64,000 nucleotides of DNA from Paraburkholderia ginsengisoli NBRC 100965. Its GTDB lineage: Bacteria; Pseudomonadota; Gammaproteobacteria; Burkholderiales; Burkholderiaceae. A program made the translations under genes and the position numbers. The first letter of the stretch is position 1, and every line of letters starts with the position of its first letter. The notes below the pieces were generated by a model, which saw only the letters and a program-made list of their open reading frames with translations, had not been told where the DNA came from and searched no databases. The DNA lies in assembly GCF_000739735.1 (NCBI RefSeq), contig NZ_BBJF01000006.1, forward strand, positions 434,001 to 498,000. Direction: 5' to 3'. Positions 27,850-35,691 of the stretch are shown piece by piece.

Positions 27850-29500
27850 GTTCGGGCTCCTGTTCCTTGACCGGCGGCCCCGCGAATGCGGTGGCGAACG
27901 AGCCGACCGACAACATGTCAACTTCGACCAGCACCGGGCCGCTCTTCGCAATGCCTTCGCGAATGATCGCGTCGGCCTGGTCGAGTGACGTGATGCGGTA
28001 GTGCGTAAGCTTCAGGCTCTCGCAGAACTGCGCGAAATCCGGCTGATGCAGATCGACGTAGCAGCGGCGGCCGCCGTATTGCGCGTCCTGAATGTTGCGG
28101 ATCACGCCGTAACACTGGTCGTTCATCAGCACGATCATCACGTTGGCGTTTTCCTGCACGGCCGTCGCGAGTTCGCCGACGTTGACCATCAGGCCACCAT
28201 CACCGACGAGGCACACGGTCTTCGCCGCATTGCCCGCAAGCGCCGCGCCAATGCCCATCTGCATGCCCTGGCCGATGCCGCCGCCGAGTGCGTGCACGCC
28301 TGCGCGCGGCGAGAAGATCTTCAGCATGCGGTTGCCCCACGTGCTGTTCGAGATCGTGACGTCGCGCACCCAGTTGTAGTCGCGGCCCACGGCCTCTTGC
28401 AGCGCGTCGACGAGGCGCTTGTACGGGCCGAGGCCCTTGCCCACGTCGGCGACCGCGCGTTCGCGTGCGGCAGCCAGATCCTGCGCGAATGTCGGATCGA
28501 CCTTCAGGCGGCCTTCGAGCAGCGTCGCGAGTTCTTCGAGCACCGCCGATGCATCGCCGTGAATGAACATCTCGTTGCGGTAGCCGCGGTTGTCGGCGAG
28601 CGCGTCGGCGTCGATCCGATACAGCGGTTGTGGCAACGCGAGCTTGTACTTCAGCGTTTCATTGCCGCGCAGACGCGAGCCGATCACGACCAATGCGTCG
28701 CAAGTCTTGTAGAAGCTCTCGACCGCCGCGTGCACGTTGAACGCGCCGAGCGTCGCCGGATGATCTTCCGGCAGCACGCCACGGCCCTGCACGCTGGTCA
28801 CGACGCCGAAGCCCAGCGCCACGAGACGCTCGACAGCTTTGGTCGCATGACGGGTGCCGCCGCCGAGCCATAGCAGCGGACGCTTCGCGTTGACCAGCTG
28901 TTCCGCGAGTTGCGCGACGCGCTGACTGCAATGCGTGAGCGTCGTGACGTGCGGCGCGGCGAGGTCGCCTGGCCATTCGACTTCGGCGGCCTGAATGTCG
29001 ATCGGAATCTCGACGCTGACCGGGCCGCTCGGCGCAGTTTGCGCGACGCGCACGGCTTCGCGGATCGTCGGCAGCGCGGTCTCGACCGAGCGCACACGGA
29101 ACGCCGCCTTCGAGATCGACGACAGCATCGACAGTTGGTCCGGCGCTTCGTGGATGTACGCGAGGTCCTGATCGAGGTATTCGGTTTCGATCTGGCCGGT
29201 CACGTGCAAGAGCGCGGTGCCCGCTGTCAACGCTTCGACCATCGCGCCCGCCGCGTTGCCGGCCGCCGTGCCCGTGCTGGTGAACGCAACGCCGAGGCCG
29301 CCGGAGACGCGCGCGAGGCCGTCTGCCATGTTCACCGCGCCGGCTTCGCCGCGCGCGCCGACATAGCGGATCTTGCCGCGGTTATGAATCGCGTCGAGGA
29401 TCGGCATGTTGTGGATCGAGATCACGCCGAATGCGGTTTGAACGCCGCACTGCTCGAGGAAAGTGGCGATCAGTTCGCCAACGGTGGTTTTATTAGACAT
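27842..29500 (-). CDS. Thiamine-diphosphate-dependent enzyme (acetolactate synthase / decarboxylase family)
   Basis: This 552-residue protein has the full ThDP fold: a pyrimidine-binding domain with catalytic E52 ('[13 protein letters not shown]'), a central domain, and a C-terminal PP domain. The Mg/ThDP motif starts '[11 protein letters not shown]' and ends about 'VLMND'. Such enzymes decarboxylate or ligate 2-oxo acids. In this operon it could process a 2-oxo acid from ring fission or a side chain. ATG 29500 overlaps the preceding SDR stop by 8 nt. Confidence 0.88.
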   Translation of the reverse strand: MSNKTTVGELIATFLEQCGVQTAFGVISIHNMPILDAIHNRGKIRYVGARGEAGAVNMADGLARVSGGLGVAFTSTGTAAGNAAGAMVEALTAGTALLHVTGQIETEYLDQDLAYIHEAPDQLSMLSSISKAAFRVRSVETALPTIREAVRVAQTAPSGPVSVEIPIDIQAAEVEWPGDLAAPHVTTLTHCSQRVAQLAEQLVNAKRPLLWLGGGTRHATKAVERLVALGFGVVTSVQGRGVLPEDHPATLGAFNVHAAVESFYKTCDALVVIGSRLRGNETLKYKLALPQPLYRIDADALADNRGYRNEMFIHGDASAVLEELATLLEGRLKVDPTFAQDLAAARERAVADVGKGLGPYKRLVDALQEAVGRDYNWVRDVTISNSTWGNRMLKIFSPRAGVHALGGGIGQGMQMGIGAALAGNAAKTVCLVGDGGLMVNVGELATAVQENANVMIVLMNDQCYGVIRNIQDAQYGGRRCYVDLHQPDFAQFCESLKLTHYRITSLDQADAIIREGIAKSGPVLVEVDMLSVGSFATAFAGPPVKEQEPEHA

Positions 29501-30305
29501 GTCGTGCAACGCCTCCAGAAACATCGATGTGACTGCCCGTCGTATAGGACGACAGCGTCGTAGCCAGATAAAAGAGCGCTTGAGCGGCTTCTTCGGGACG
29601 ACCGAAGCGGCCTAGCGGAATGTTTTTCTTGCGCGCCAGTTCGGCGGTCCAGTCTTCCCAACTCTGGCCCGGCTGCGCTTCCTTCGCATAACGGCGGCGC
29701 CACTGACCCGATTCGACGATGCCGATCAGAATCGAATTGACGCGGATGCGCTGTGGCGCGAGTTCCACCGCGAGCGACTTGATCAGGTTCTGCACGCCAG
29801 CACGCGCCGATGAAGTCGCCACCATGTGCGGCTCCGGTTGCAGCGCGAGCAGCGAGTTCACGCAGACCACGGTCGCGTTGCCCGCGCCGCCGTTGGCCGC
29901 GTCGCGCAGCATCGGCAGGAACGCGCGGGTCGGACGGATCACGCTGAAGTACTTCAGGTCGAGTTCTTCGCGCCACGCGTCGTCGGTGGTGTCGGCGAAT
30001 CTGGACACGCGGCCCTGGCCCGCGTTGTTCACCAGCATGTCGGTTCGGCCGAAGCGCGTTTGCACCGCTTGCGCGAATGCGTTGACGTCGTCGGCGTTCA
30101 GCACGTCGCAGCTTTGCGCCAGCAGTTGCGCGTCGGGGAATTGCGCTTTCAGCGCGGCTTCCGCTTGCGCGAGACGCTCGGTGTCGCGGCCGCAGATCGC
30201 GACCGACGCGCCGGCCCGCAGAAACAGTTCGGCGGTCGCGAGGCCAATGCCGGACGAACCGCCCGTCACCACCGCCACCTGGCCAGTCAAGTCGATTTGG
30301 ATCAT
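29493..30305 (-). CDS. SDR-like protein lacking the catalytic Tyr/Lys pair
   Basis: The 270-residue SDR-fold protein has an intact cofactor motif TGGSSGIG (14-21), NNAG (93-96) and Ser151 ('VNSL'). Where the active-site YxxxK should be it reads T164-S-S-A-R168 ('MVATSSARAG'). Both key residues are replaced. It may be non-catalytic, use a different mechanism, or act as an isomerase or binding protein. It overlaps IclR by 4 nt and the ThDP gene by 8 nt, so it is firmly within the operon. Confidence 0.85.
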   Translation of the reverse strand: MIQIDLTGQVAVVTGGSSGIGLATAELFLRAGASVAICGRDTERLAQAEAALKAQFPDAQLLAQSCDVLNADDVNAFAQAVQTRFGRTDMLVNNAGQGRVSRFADTTDDAWREELDLKYFSVIRPTRAFLPMLRDAANGGAGNATVVCVNSLLALQPEPHMVATSSARAGVQNLIKSLAVELAPQRIRVNSILIGIVESGQWRRRYAKEAQPGQSWEDWTAELARKKNIPLGRFGRPEEAAQALFYLATTLSSYTTGSHIDVSGGVARHV

Positions 30306-31189
30306 CGGAGTCCCAGTGCCTTCATGTATTTGCTGCCCGCGTTCGGGCCGGTCTTCGGGCGGTAGTTGAGCCGCTGCGAGAGTTCATCGGCCGCGCGGCG
30401 CACCTTGTCGATCAGGCCGCTGTCGAGCAGCGACGCGTCGATCTCATGCCGCGGAATCGTCGTCGTGATGACGGCGACGATGCGGCCCGTGTCGTTACGC
30501 ACCGGCGCGCTCACCACCGAAATGCCGCGTTCGAACGACGACTCGCTGATCGCGAAGCCGCGTCGCGCGTCGTCGAGAATCCGTTCGTACAGGTCTTCGA
30601 CGGTGGCAGGCGTCTGCTTCGTGAAGCGTTCGAGTTCCGGCTCGGGATAGAGCTTCTTCAGATCGTCGAGCGTCATGTCGCCCATCAGCACCTGGCCGTG
30701 CGTGGTCGCATAGGCGGGCAGGCGGGTGCCGACGTTGACCTTCACAGAACTGAAAATCGGCGCATGGCTTTGCGCCTTGGCGACAAACACGACATCGCGT
30801 CCGTCGCGAATCACGATGTGGCTCGTCAGGCCGGTGTCGGTGCGCAGCGCTTCGATGATCGGCAAACCGAGGTCGGTCAATTCGAGCGAACTCAGATATT
30901 CGAAGCCGAGCCGTAGCACCGCGACGCCGAGGCGATAGTTGCGGTCCTTGTCGGCGCGTTCGAGAAAACCGAGCGATTCGAGCGTTTGCAGCAGGCGGAA
31001 TACCGTCGTACGAGGAATCTTCAGGCGCCGGGACAATTCCGGCGCGCCGAGAACCGGCTCGCGCGGCGAGAACTCGGTCAGGATCTTCAGACCGCGTTCC
31101 AGACCGGGCACGCGGTAGCCGCCTTCGCTACCGGTGTCGGTGCGGTCGTCGCCCGCGTCGCGCTCGGCGTTGAGAGTGTCGGGCGTCAT
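30302..31189 (-). CDS. IclR-family transcriptional regulator (inside the operon)
   Basis: This 295-residue protein has an N-terminal winged HTH ('LGAPELSRRLKIPRTTVFRLLQTLESLGFL', split about residues 46-75). A C-terminal GAF-like effector domain contains 'FERGISVVSAPVRND'. It is the likely regulator of the surrounding aromatic operon, acting at the palindrome at 35278-35297. Its ATG abuts the hydrolase stop, with GGAG 7 nt upstream. A close paralogue lies at 36880-37881. Confidence 0.92.
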   Translation of the reverse strand: MTPDTLNAERDAGDDRTDTGSEGGYRVPGLERGLKILTEFSPREPVLGAPELSRRLKIPRTTVFRLLQTLESLGFLERADKDRNYRLGVAVLRLGFEYLSSLELTDLGLPIIEALRTDTGLTSHIVIRDGRDVVFVAKAQSHAPIFSSVKVNVGTRLPAYATTHGQVLMGDMTLDDLKKLYPEPELERFTKQTPATVEDLYERILDDARRGFAISESSFERGISVVSAPVRNDTGRIVAVITTTIPRHEIDASLLDSGLIDKVRRAADELSQRLNYRPKTGPNAGSKYMKALGLR

Positions 31190-32092
31190 TCATTGGCTCC
31201 GTTGTCCGCCGCTCGCGCGGCAGAACGTGTCGATGATCGCGGTGTACGCGGCGGGTGCTTCGATGTAGCCGGCGTGCCCCGCGTGCGGCACAACCTGCAA
31301 TTTCGTGCCCGCGGCGAGCGCGATTCGCTCGCAGGCCGCGGGAGGGGTGATGGTGTCGTCGGCGCCGACCGCGACGTTGATGCGGCCTTTGAAGCGCGAG
31401 AGGTCGGCGGCGAGATCGGCGTTGGCGAGCAGATGCGTCGCTTGCGCGTAGCCGTGCGGGATCACGCGCGACATGTTCCAGCGCACCCATGCGCGGGCTT
31501 CGTCGTTCGCGTGAGCGGACAGCATGTTCGCGCTGCGTTTTTCGGCGAGACCTTGCGGACCGAGTTCGTTCAGCATCGCGAGGCGTTGGTCGCGTTTGGT
31601 CTCGCGCACTTCCGCCGATGCCGCGCCGTAACCGCCCGCAGGCGACAGCAGCAGCAAACCGGCCACAAATTGCGGATGAGCGGCGGCAAACGCACCGGCG
31701 ATGATTGCGCCGAGCGAATGCCCGACCAGAACGCAACGTTCGAGGCCGAGCGCGTCGAGCCACTCCTTCAGTACACCTGCGTAGTCGACGGCAACCGGCG
31801 ATTCAGCCGCAACCGGCGTGGACGCGCCATAACCCGGCGCATCCCACGCGAGCACGCGGCGGTTCGCGCCGAGTCCTTCGAATTGCTGCACCCACGATGC
31901 CGCGCCCGATCCGATACCGTGCAACAGCACGAGCGGCAGTGCGTCGCTGTTAGCGCTGTTGCCGGCGCTACCGGCTTCGCGATAGCTCAGCGTGCGTTGC
32001 GACGCCAGCGAGACCTGCCGCGCCGGAAAGCGCGCAAGGCGTGCTTCGAGCGTGGCGGGTTGATCGGCGGTAGCGGACGGGACTGCGGACAT
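31190..32092 (-). CDS. Alpha/beta-hydrolase, meta-cleavage-product hydrolase-like
   Basis: The 300-residue protein has the nucleophile elbow G-H-S126-L-G, the oxyanion region 'LLHGIGSGAASW' and 'WDAPGYGAS'. The acid region is 'VGADDTITPP' and the catalytic His is in 'HAGHAGYIE'. The pattern resembles C-C bond hydrolases that split ring-fission products and related esterases. Together with the extradiol VOC enzyme this fits a meta-cleavage route. It is 68 nt downstream of the cupin gene. Confidence 0.85.
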   Translation of the reverse strand: MSAVPSATADQPATLEARLARFPARQVSLASQRTLSYREAGSAGNSANSDALPLVLLHGIGSGAASWVQQFEGLGANRRVLAWDAPGYGASTPVAAESPVAVDYAGVLKEWLDALGLERCVLVGHSLGAIIAGAFAAAHPQFVAGLLLLSPAGGYGAASAEVRETKRDQRLAMLNELGPQGLAEKRSANMLSAHANDEARAWVRWNMSRVIPHGYAQATHLLANADLAADLSRFKGRINVAVGADDTITPPAACERIALAAGTKLQVVPHAGHAGYIEAPAAYTAIIDTFCRASGGQRSQ

Positions 32093-32160
32093 GATTTCCT
32101 TCGCGGGTGTTTTCTAGCAATGCAACGGTGAAGCAGGCTTCGCGTTCGATTAGCGCCTGA

Positions 32161-32688
32161 TTAGCGCTTGAGCTTCGCCAGCGGCGAATCCGGCGGATAC
32201 GTCGGCGTGATCGGCTTCGGCGAACCGAGCATCACGCACATCAGCGCGTCTTCTTCGCCGATGTTCTCCTCCGTGCGGTACACGCCCGGCGGCACCGAGA
32301 TCAGATCGCGTTCGCCGAGTACCGCTTCCCAACGCTCACCGTCCTTCTCGCAGATCACTTTCATCTTGCCGCGCAGCACGAAGAAAATTTCTTCGACGTC
32401 CATATGAATATGGCTCGGGCCGATGTTGCCGGCCGGGATCACCATCGTCGAGAACGTGAAGCCGCCTGCGGGGACCGTGTTCATGTCCTTCGCGACGCCC
32501 GTGCCGCCCGTGCCGACGTAGCGCATTTGCGCGCGGCGATACTTCGGGTCGTAGTCGGCCTGGAACTTCAGCGCGTCCCAGTCGTAACGACGCGTTTCAA
32601 GGCGCGCGACGCGGCTGTCCAGCCACTGCGCGAAGCTCGCGTCCGCGGGTTGGTCCCACGATTTGCGTTCGATATCGGCGTCCGCCAT
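32161..32688 (-). CDS. Cupin-domain protein
   Basis: The 175-residue protein has a single cupin core. The metal-site strand is 'GPSHIHMDVEEIFFVLRG' (H-x-H...E pattern) and the second motif region is 'LGERDLISVPPGVYRTEEN'. It may be a metal-dependent dioxygenase or isomerase, or a small-molecule-binding protein; the reaction is not evident. It lies between the dehydrogenase and hydrolase genes. Confidence 0.82.
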   Translation of the reverse strand: MADADIERKSWDQPADASFAQWLDSRVARLETRRYDWDALKFQADYDPKYRRAQMRYVGTGGTGVAKDMNTVPAGGFTFSTMVIPAGNIGPSHIHMDVEEIFFVLRGKMKVICEKDGERWEAVLGERDLISVPPGVYRTEENIGEEDALMCVMLGSPKPITPTYPPDSPLAKLKR

Positions 32689-32715
32689 TCTCTTTCTCCT
32701 TTCGATTCGACAAGA

Positions 32716-33483
32716 TCAATTCATCACGAAGCCGCCGTTCACCGGCAGCAACTGGCCGGTCACGAAGCGCGCGGCATCGGACAACAGGAACAGCACCGGC
32801 CCGGTCACGTCGTCGGGCACTTGCGCGCGCGTCAGCGCGCGGCCTTGCAGGTAATACTGGTGCCGCTCGGCAGGCACGTAGGCGGTCGCCTCGACTTCGG
32901 TGAGGCCTGGCGCGATCGCGTTGACGGTCACCTGGTGGGCACCGAATTCGCGTGCGAGCGATCGGGTCATCGAGATCACCGCGCCCTTGCTGGCGACATA
33001 CGCGAGCAGCTTCGGCGCGCCCCACATCGCCGTGTCCGACGCGATGTTGACGATGCTGCCGCGCCCCGAGCCGCGCAGATACGGCAGCGCGGCGGTGCTC
33101 ATCAGCCAGGTGCCGCGCACGTTCACGTTCATCACGGCGTCCCATGTGTCGACCGATAACTCGTCGGCGAACTTGCCGCCCGAGTTGGTGATCGCCGCGT
33201 TGTTGATCAGCGCGTCGAGCCCGCCGAGTTGCGCGGCGCCTTGCTGCGCGAATCGCGTGATGCTGGCGGGGTCGGCGAGATCGAGCGGCAGGTAGGTCGC
33301 CGCGTGGCCCTGCTCGTGCAGCGACGCGGCGAGCGCGCGGCCTTCGTCGTGCAGCACGTCACCGAACACCACCTGCGCGCCGGCTTGCACCAGCGCGCGG
33401 ACGAACGCCGCGCCAAGACCGCGCGCGCCGCCCGTCACGAGGACGCGCCGGCCGTTCAGCGCTGCGTGTGCGTCGTTATGCAT
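32716..33483 (-). CDS. SDR-family dehydrogenase
   Basis: The 255-residue classical SDR has TGGARGLG (17-24), an 'NNAA' motif, Ser in 'NIASDTA' and an intact Y-x3-K ('YVASK'). Directly after the oxygenase gene, it is the natural candidate for the cis-dihydrodiol dehydrogenase step that re-aromatises the oxygenase product, or for another alcohol oxidation. It overlaps the Rieske alpha stop by 8 nt. Confidence 0.88.
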   Translation of the reverse strand: MHNDAHAALNGRRVLVTGGARGLGAAFVRALVQAGAQVVFGDVLHDEGRALAASLHEQGHAATYLPLDLADPASITRFAQQGAAQLGGLDALINNAAITNSGGKFADELSVDTWDAVMNVNVRGTWLMSTAALPYLRGSGRGSIVNIASDTAMWGAPKLLAYVASKGAVISMTRSLAREFGAHQVTVNAIAPGLTEVEATAYVPAERHQYYLQGRALTRAQVPDDVTGPVLFLLSDAARFVTGQLLPVNGGFVMN

Positions 33484-34567
33484 GGCTGTGGCCTGCTTCG
33501 GCTGCGACCGGCGTGGCGGCCGCCACTTGCGCGCGATGCGCGTCGAGGTCGGCGAAGTGCTGTTGCGCGCGCTGACGCAGCATGCGGCGCACACGCGTCA
33601 TGCCGACATCGTGCTGGTAGAGGAATTCGTGATCGCGCGCATTCGGCGCCATGCTTTCGAGGACGTAGCGATCCTGTTCGAGCACGGCCCAATGCAGACC
33701 TTCGAGGCGATTGCGGTACATGAAGCGCCATGCGTCGCGCTGCCAGCCCTGTACCTTGCGAGTACGCCAGAAGTAAACCTGGCAGTTGTCTTCGTCGACC
33801 GGCACCGCGAAGCCGATGATCCCGAAGTTGCCGCCCGGGCCGAACTTCTTCTTGTACGGAATCGCGAGACGCATCCACAGGCAGCCGGTTTCGCCGAGTT
33901 CCACCCAGTCGAAGTTCACGTCGCGCTGGCCGACCTTCTCGAACATCAGACCGGTTTCGGTCTTGCGCACGCGCATGTCGGCCTGCTTGTCGCCTTCGGC
34001 CATCGAGTGCGACGTCGCGTGCAGATACGCGCCGTGCATCGGGTCCATCACGTTGTCGATCGCGTACTGGTAATTGCACTTCCAGTTCGACACGCACAGA
34101 AAGCTCGCGTACTCCGCGCCCACCAACTCTTCCGGCAATACGAGCGGCGCGGGTTCCTTGTGCGCGTCGTCGCCGAACCACAGGAAGATCGCGCCGGCGT
34201 GCTCTTCGACCGGATACGACTTCACGCACTTCTGGCCTTCCAGCGGACAGTTCGACACGGCCGGCACCTTGGTGACCATGCCGCCGCCGTCGACTTCAAT
34301 GCCGTGATACCAGCACGCGACGCTGCCGCCGAGATTCCAGCCGAGCGACAGACGCGCGCCGCGATGCGGGCAGCGGTCTTCGAGTGCGCGGACTTTGCCT
34401 TCCTTGTCGCGCCACAGCACGATCTGATCGCCGAGGCGCGTGATGCCGACCGGCGCGTCGCCGACCTGCCAGCTCGGCGCGACCGGATACCAGTAGTTGC
34501 GCAAGCCCTGGTTCAGGTACGACTGGATCGGGTCGGCTGCGCCTTGAGTTGTAGTGGGGGACGTCAT
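33476..34567 (-). CDS. Rieske non-haem iron oxygenase, alpha subunit
   Basis: The 363-residue protein has the Rieske site C66-x-H68 and C85-x2-H88 ('CPH...CWYH'). The mononuclear iron motif 'DNVMDPMHGAYLH' supplies H178 and H183, with D171/D175 as the bridging acid. It resembles phthalate-dioxygenase-like and demethylase-type oxygenases rather than alpha-beta ones, and no beta-subunit gene is present. It should dihydroxylate, monohydroxylate or O/N-dealkylate an aromatic substrate with electrons from the ferredoxin and reductase of this operon. GGAG 7 nt before ATG 34567 fixes the start. Confidence 0.92.
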   Translation of the reverse strand: MTSPTTTQGAADPIQSYLNQGLRNYWYPVAPSWQVGDAPVGITRLGDQIVLWRDKEGKVRALEDRCPHRGARLSLGWNLGGSVACWYHGIEVDGGGMVTKVPAVSNCPLEGQKCVKSYPVEEHAGAIFLWFGDDAHKEPAPLVLPEELVGAEYASFLCVSNWKCNYQYAIDNVMDPMHGAYLHATSHSMAEGDKQADMRVRKTETGLMFEKVGQRDVNFDWVELGETGCLWMRLAIPYKKKFGPGGNFGIIGFAVPVDEDNCQVYFWRTRKVQGWQRDAWRFMYRNRLEGLHWAVLEQDRYVLESMAPNARDHEFLYQHDVGMTRVRRMLRQRAQQHFADLDAHRAQVAAATPVAAEAGHSHA

Positions 34568-34626
34568 GGAGAGACTCCGGATGCGGATGCGATGAAACGT
34601 GTTCGCGGGTGTTCGAAGGGGCGCGC

Positions 34627-34938
34627 TTATTCGGCGAGCAGGCGGAGTTCGGCGGCGAGACGATCGGCGTCCCACGTATTGCCTTCCGGGGTGCGGAAGC
34701 CCACGCGGTTCAAACCGTCGGCCACTTCCTGCAACTCCATCGCGCCGGCTTCGAAAACTTTTTCGAGCGCGTCGCCGAAGTCGTTTTCGTACTGGGTCGG
34801 CTCGGCCTTACGCGTTTGCCAGATGAAGTTGCCGGTCTCGCCCGGCTTCTCGATCACGCCCTTGCCGGCGACGTTGTTCGGCTGCGGCGCGAGCCACGGT
34901 TTCAGGAAGGGATTGAAGTTCACGGCTACCTCTCGCAT
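34627..34938 (-). CDS. Small protein with recombinase-like helix-turn-helix domain
   Basis: The 103-residue protein has an N-terminal segment 'NFNPFLKPWLAPQPNN' and a middle block 'FIWQTRKAEPTQYENDFGDALEKVFEAG' (in part). The C-terminal HTH-like segment is 'LQEVADGLNRVGFRTPEG', resembling the DNA-binding domain of large serine recombinases ('iA..LN..G.rtp.G..W'). There is no recombinase catalytic domain. I recall this type of protein from other Rieske oxygenase operons. Its function is unknown, and it could equally be a small accessory subunit rather than a DNA-binding protein. Confidence 0.72.
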   Translation of the reverse strand: MREVAVNFNPFLKPWLAPQPNNVAGKGVIEKPGETGNFIWQTRKAEPTQYENDFGDALEKVFEAGAMELQEVADGLNRVGFRTPEGNTWDADRLAAELRLLAE

Positions 34939-34939
34939 G

Positions 34940-35254
34940 TCATGCCACCTTGATCTGGATTTCTTCGCCTGCGAGACGTACCGAATACATCTTCAGGTCG
35001 CGGCCGCCGGGCTCTTTCAGACATTTACCGGTCGGGATATGGAACACGGCCTCGTGCAGCGGGCACTCGACGGTATCTCCGTCGATGAAGCCCTGCGTCA
35101 GCAACGCGTATGCATGGGGGCAGACGTTTTCGAGCGCGTACAGCTCGTCGCCCACCTTGTAGATGCCGATTTCGGTGCCGTCGAGTTTGTACTCGAGCGG
35201 CGCGTCTTCGGACAGGTCGCCGGCATGGCCGGCGCAGCGCCATTGATCAGTCAT
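34940..35254 (-). CDS. Rieske-type [2Fe-2S] ferredoxin
   Basis: The 104-residue soluble ferredoxin has C45-x-H47 ('CPHAYA') and C64-x2-H67 ('CPLHEAVF'). Size and motifs match BphA3/CarAc-type ferredoxins that shuttle electrons from the reductase (23224-24489) to the oxygenase (33476-34567). It is the first gene of the operon, preceded by the promoter and palindrome in 35278-35320. One base separates its stop from the next start. Confidence 0.93.
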   Translation of the reverse strand: MTDQWRCAGHAGDLSEDAPLEYKLDGTEIGIYKVGDELYALENVCPHAYALLTQGFIDGDTVECPLHEAVFHIPTGKCLKEPGGRDLKMYSVRLAGEEIQIKVA

Positions 35255-35277
35255 TTCTCGCCTTCTCCTGAAGCTCT

Positions 35278-35297
35278 ATGTTCCACATAAGGAACAT
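35278..35297 (-). promoter_or_regulatory. Perfect 7-6-7 palindrome, probable IclR operator
   Basis: ATGTTCC (35278-35284) and GGAACAT (35291-35297) are exact inverted repeats with a 6-nt spacer. GGAA/TTCC half-sites of this spacing are typical of IclR-family operators. It lies 23 bp upstream of the ferredoxin ATG and downstream of the -10 box, a place expected for repression. IclR genes lie both inside and beside the operon. Confidence 0.65.
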
Positions 35298-35314
35298 CAG
35301 TTCGTGTATGGATG

Positions 35315-35320
35315 ATTATA
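35315..35320 (-). promoter_or_regulatory. -10 element (TATAAT) of the aromatic operon promoter
   Basis: The minus strand reads TATAAT here, the sigma-70 consensus, about 60 bp before the first start codon. No good -35 box is found 17 bp upstream, only a T-rich run. Confidence 0.55.
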
Positions 35321-35517
35321 GGAGTGGCTTTGACGAGAAAAAATAAAAATCTGAAGGCGTAGGGGAAAACACCGACTGTGGCATTCGCAACACGTTGTTG
35401 CGTGATCCGGCGAGAGCGCTTCATCAGGCCGCGAGCCTTTTCCGGCTTGAGTTTGGAGGCAATTCTCAGACAGGAGAAGTCGCCACCCCTCGGGTTTGTA
35501 CGGGGTCCGAAAATTTA

Positions 35518-35582
35518 TTTTGACCACTTTCAGACTCACTATACTTTTCCATAGGCGATACAAACGCCCATAGGTGGAACAT
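35518..35582 (+). promoter_or_regulatory. Probable porin promoter with paired CCATAGG repeats
   Basis: A TTTTGA/TTGACC-like -35 (35518-35525) precedes TATACT (about 35540-35545). Downstream, CCATAGG occurs twice (35549-35555 and 35568-35574), 19 bp apart, and is flanked by TTCC and TGGAACAT. GGAACAT also forms half of the palindrome at 35278-35297, so the same regulator may act here. The other ~150 bp between the two divergent promoters shows no gene. Confidence 0.4.
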
Positions 35583-35691
35583 AAAGCGGAGCAGTTTTCG
35601 GTGCATACCGGAACTGCATTCAACCCCAAAGCAAGGATCAGGGACGACGAATTCGGCGCGAGCCAATGTCGTGTGATCAGGAGAACCAACG

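Noticed and set aside
26299..27870. A 523-codon plus-strand open frame
   Set aside because: It is antisense to the ALDH and NadX-like genes, His/Arg-rich, with no family signature.
34627..34938. Evidence of a site-specific recombinase or mobile element
   Set aside because: Only an HTH-like segment is present; there is no catalytic Ser domain, and no attachment-site repeats were seen.
33482..35290. A 602-codon plus-strand open frame
   Set aside because: It is antisense to three clear Rieske-operon genes.
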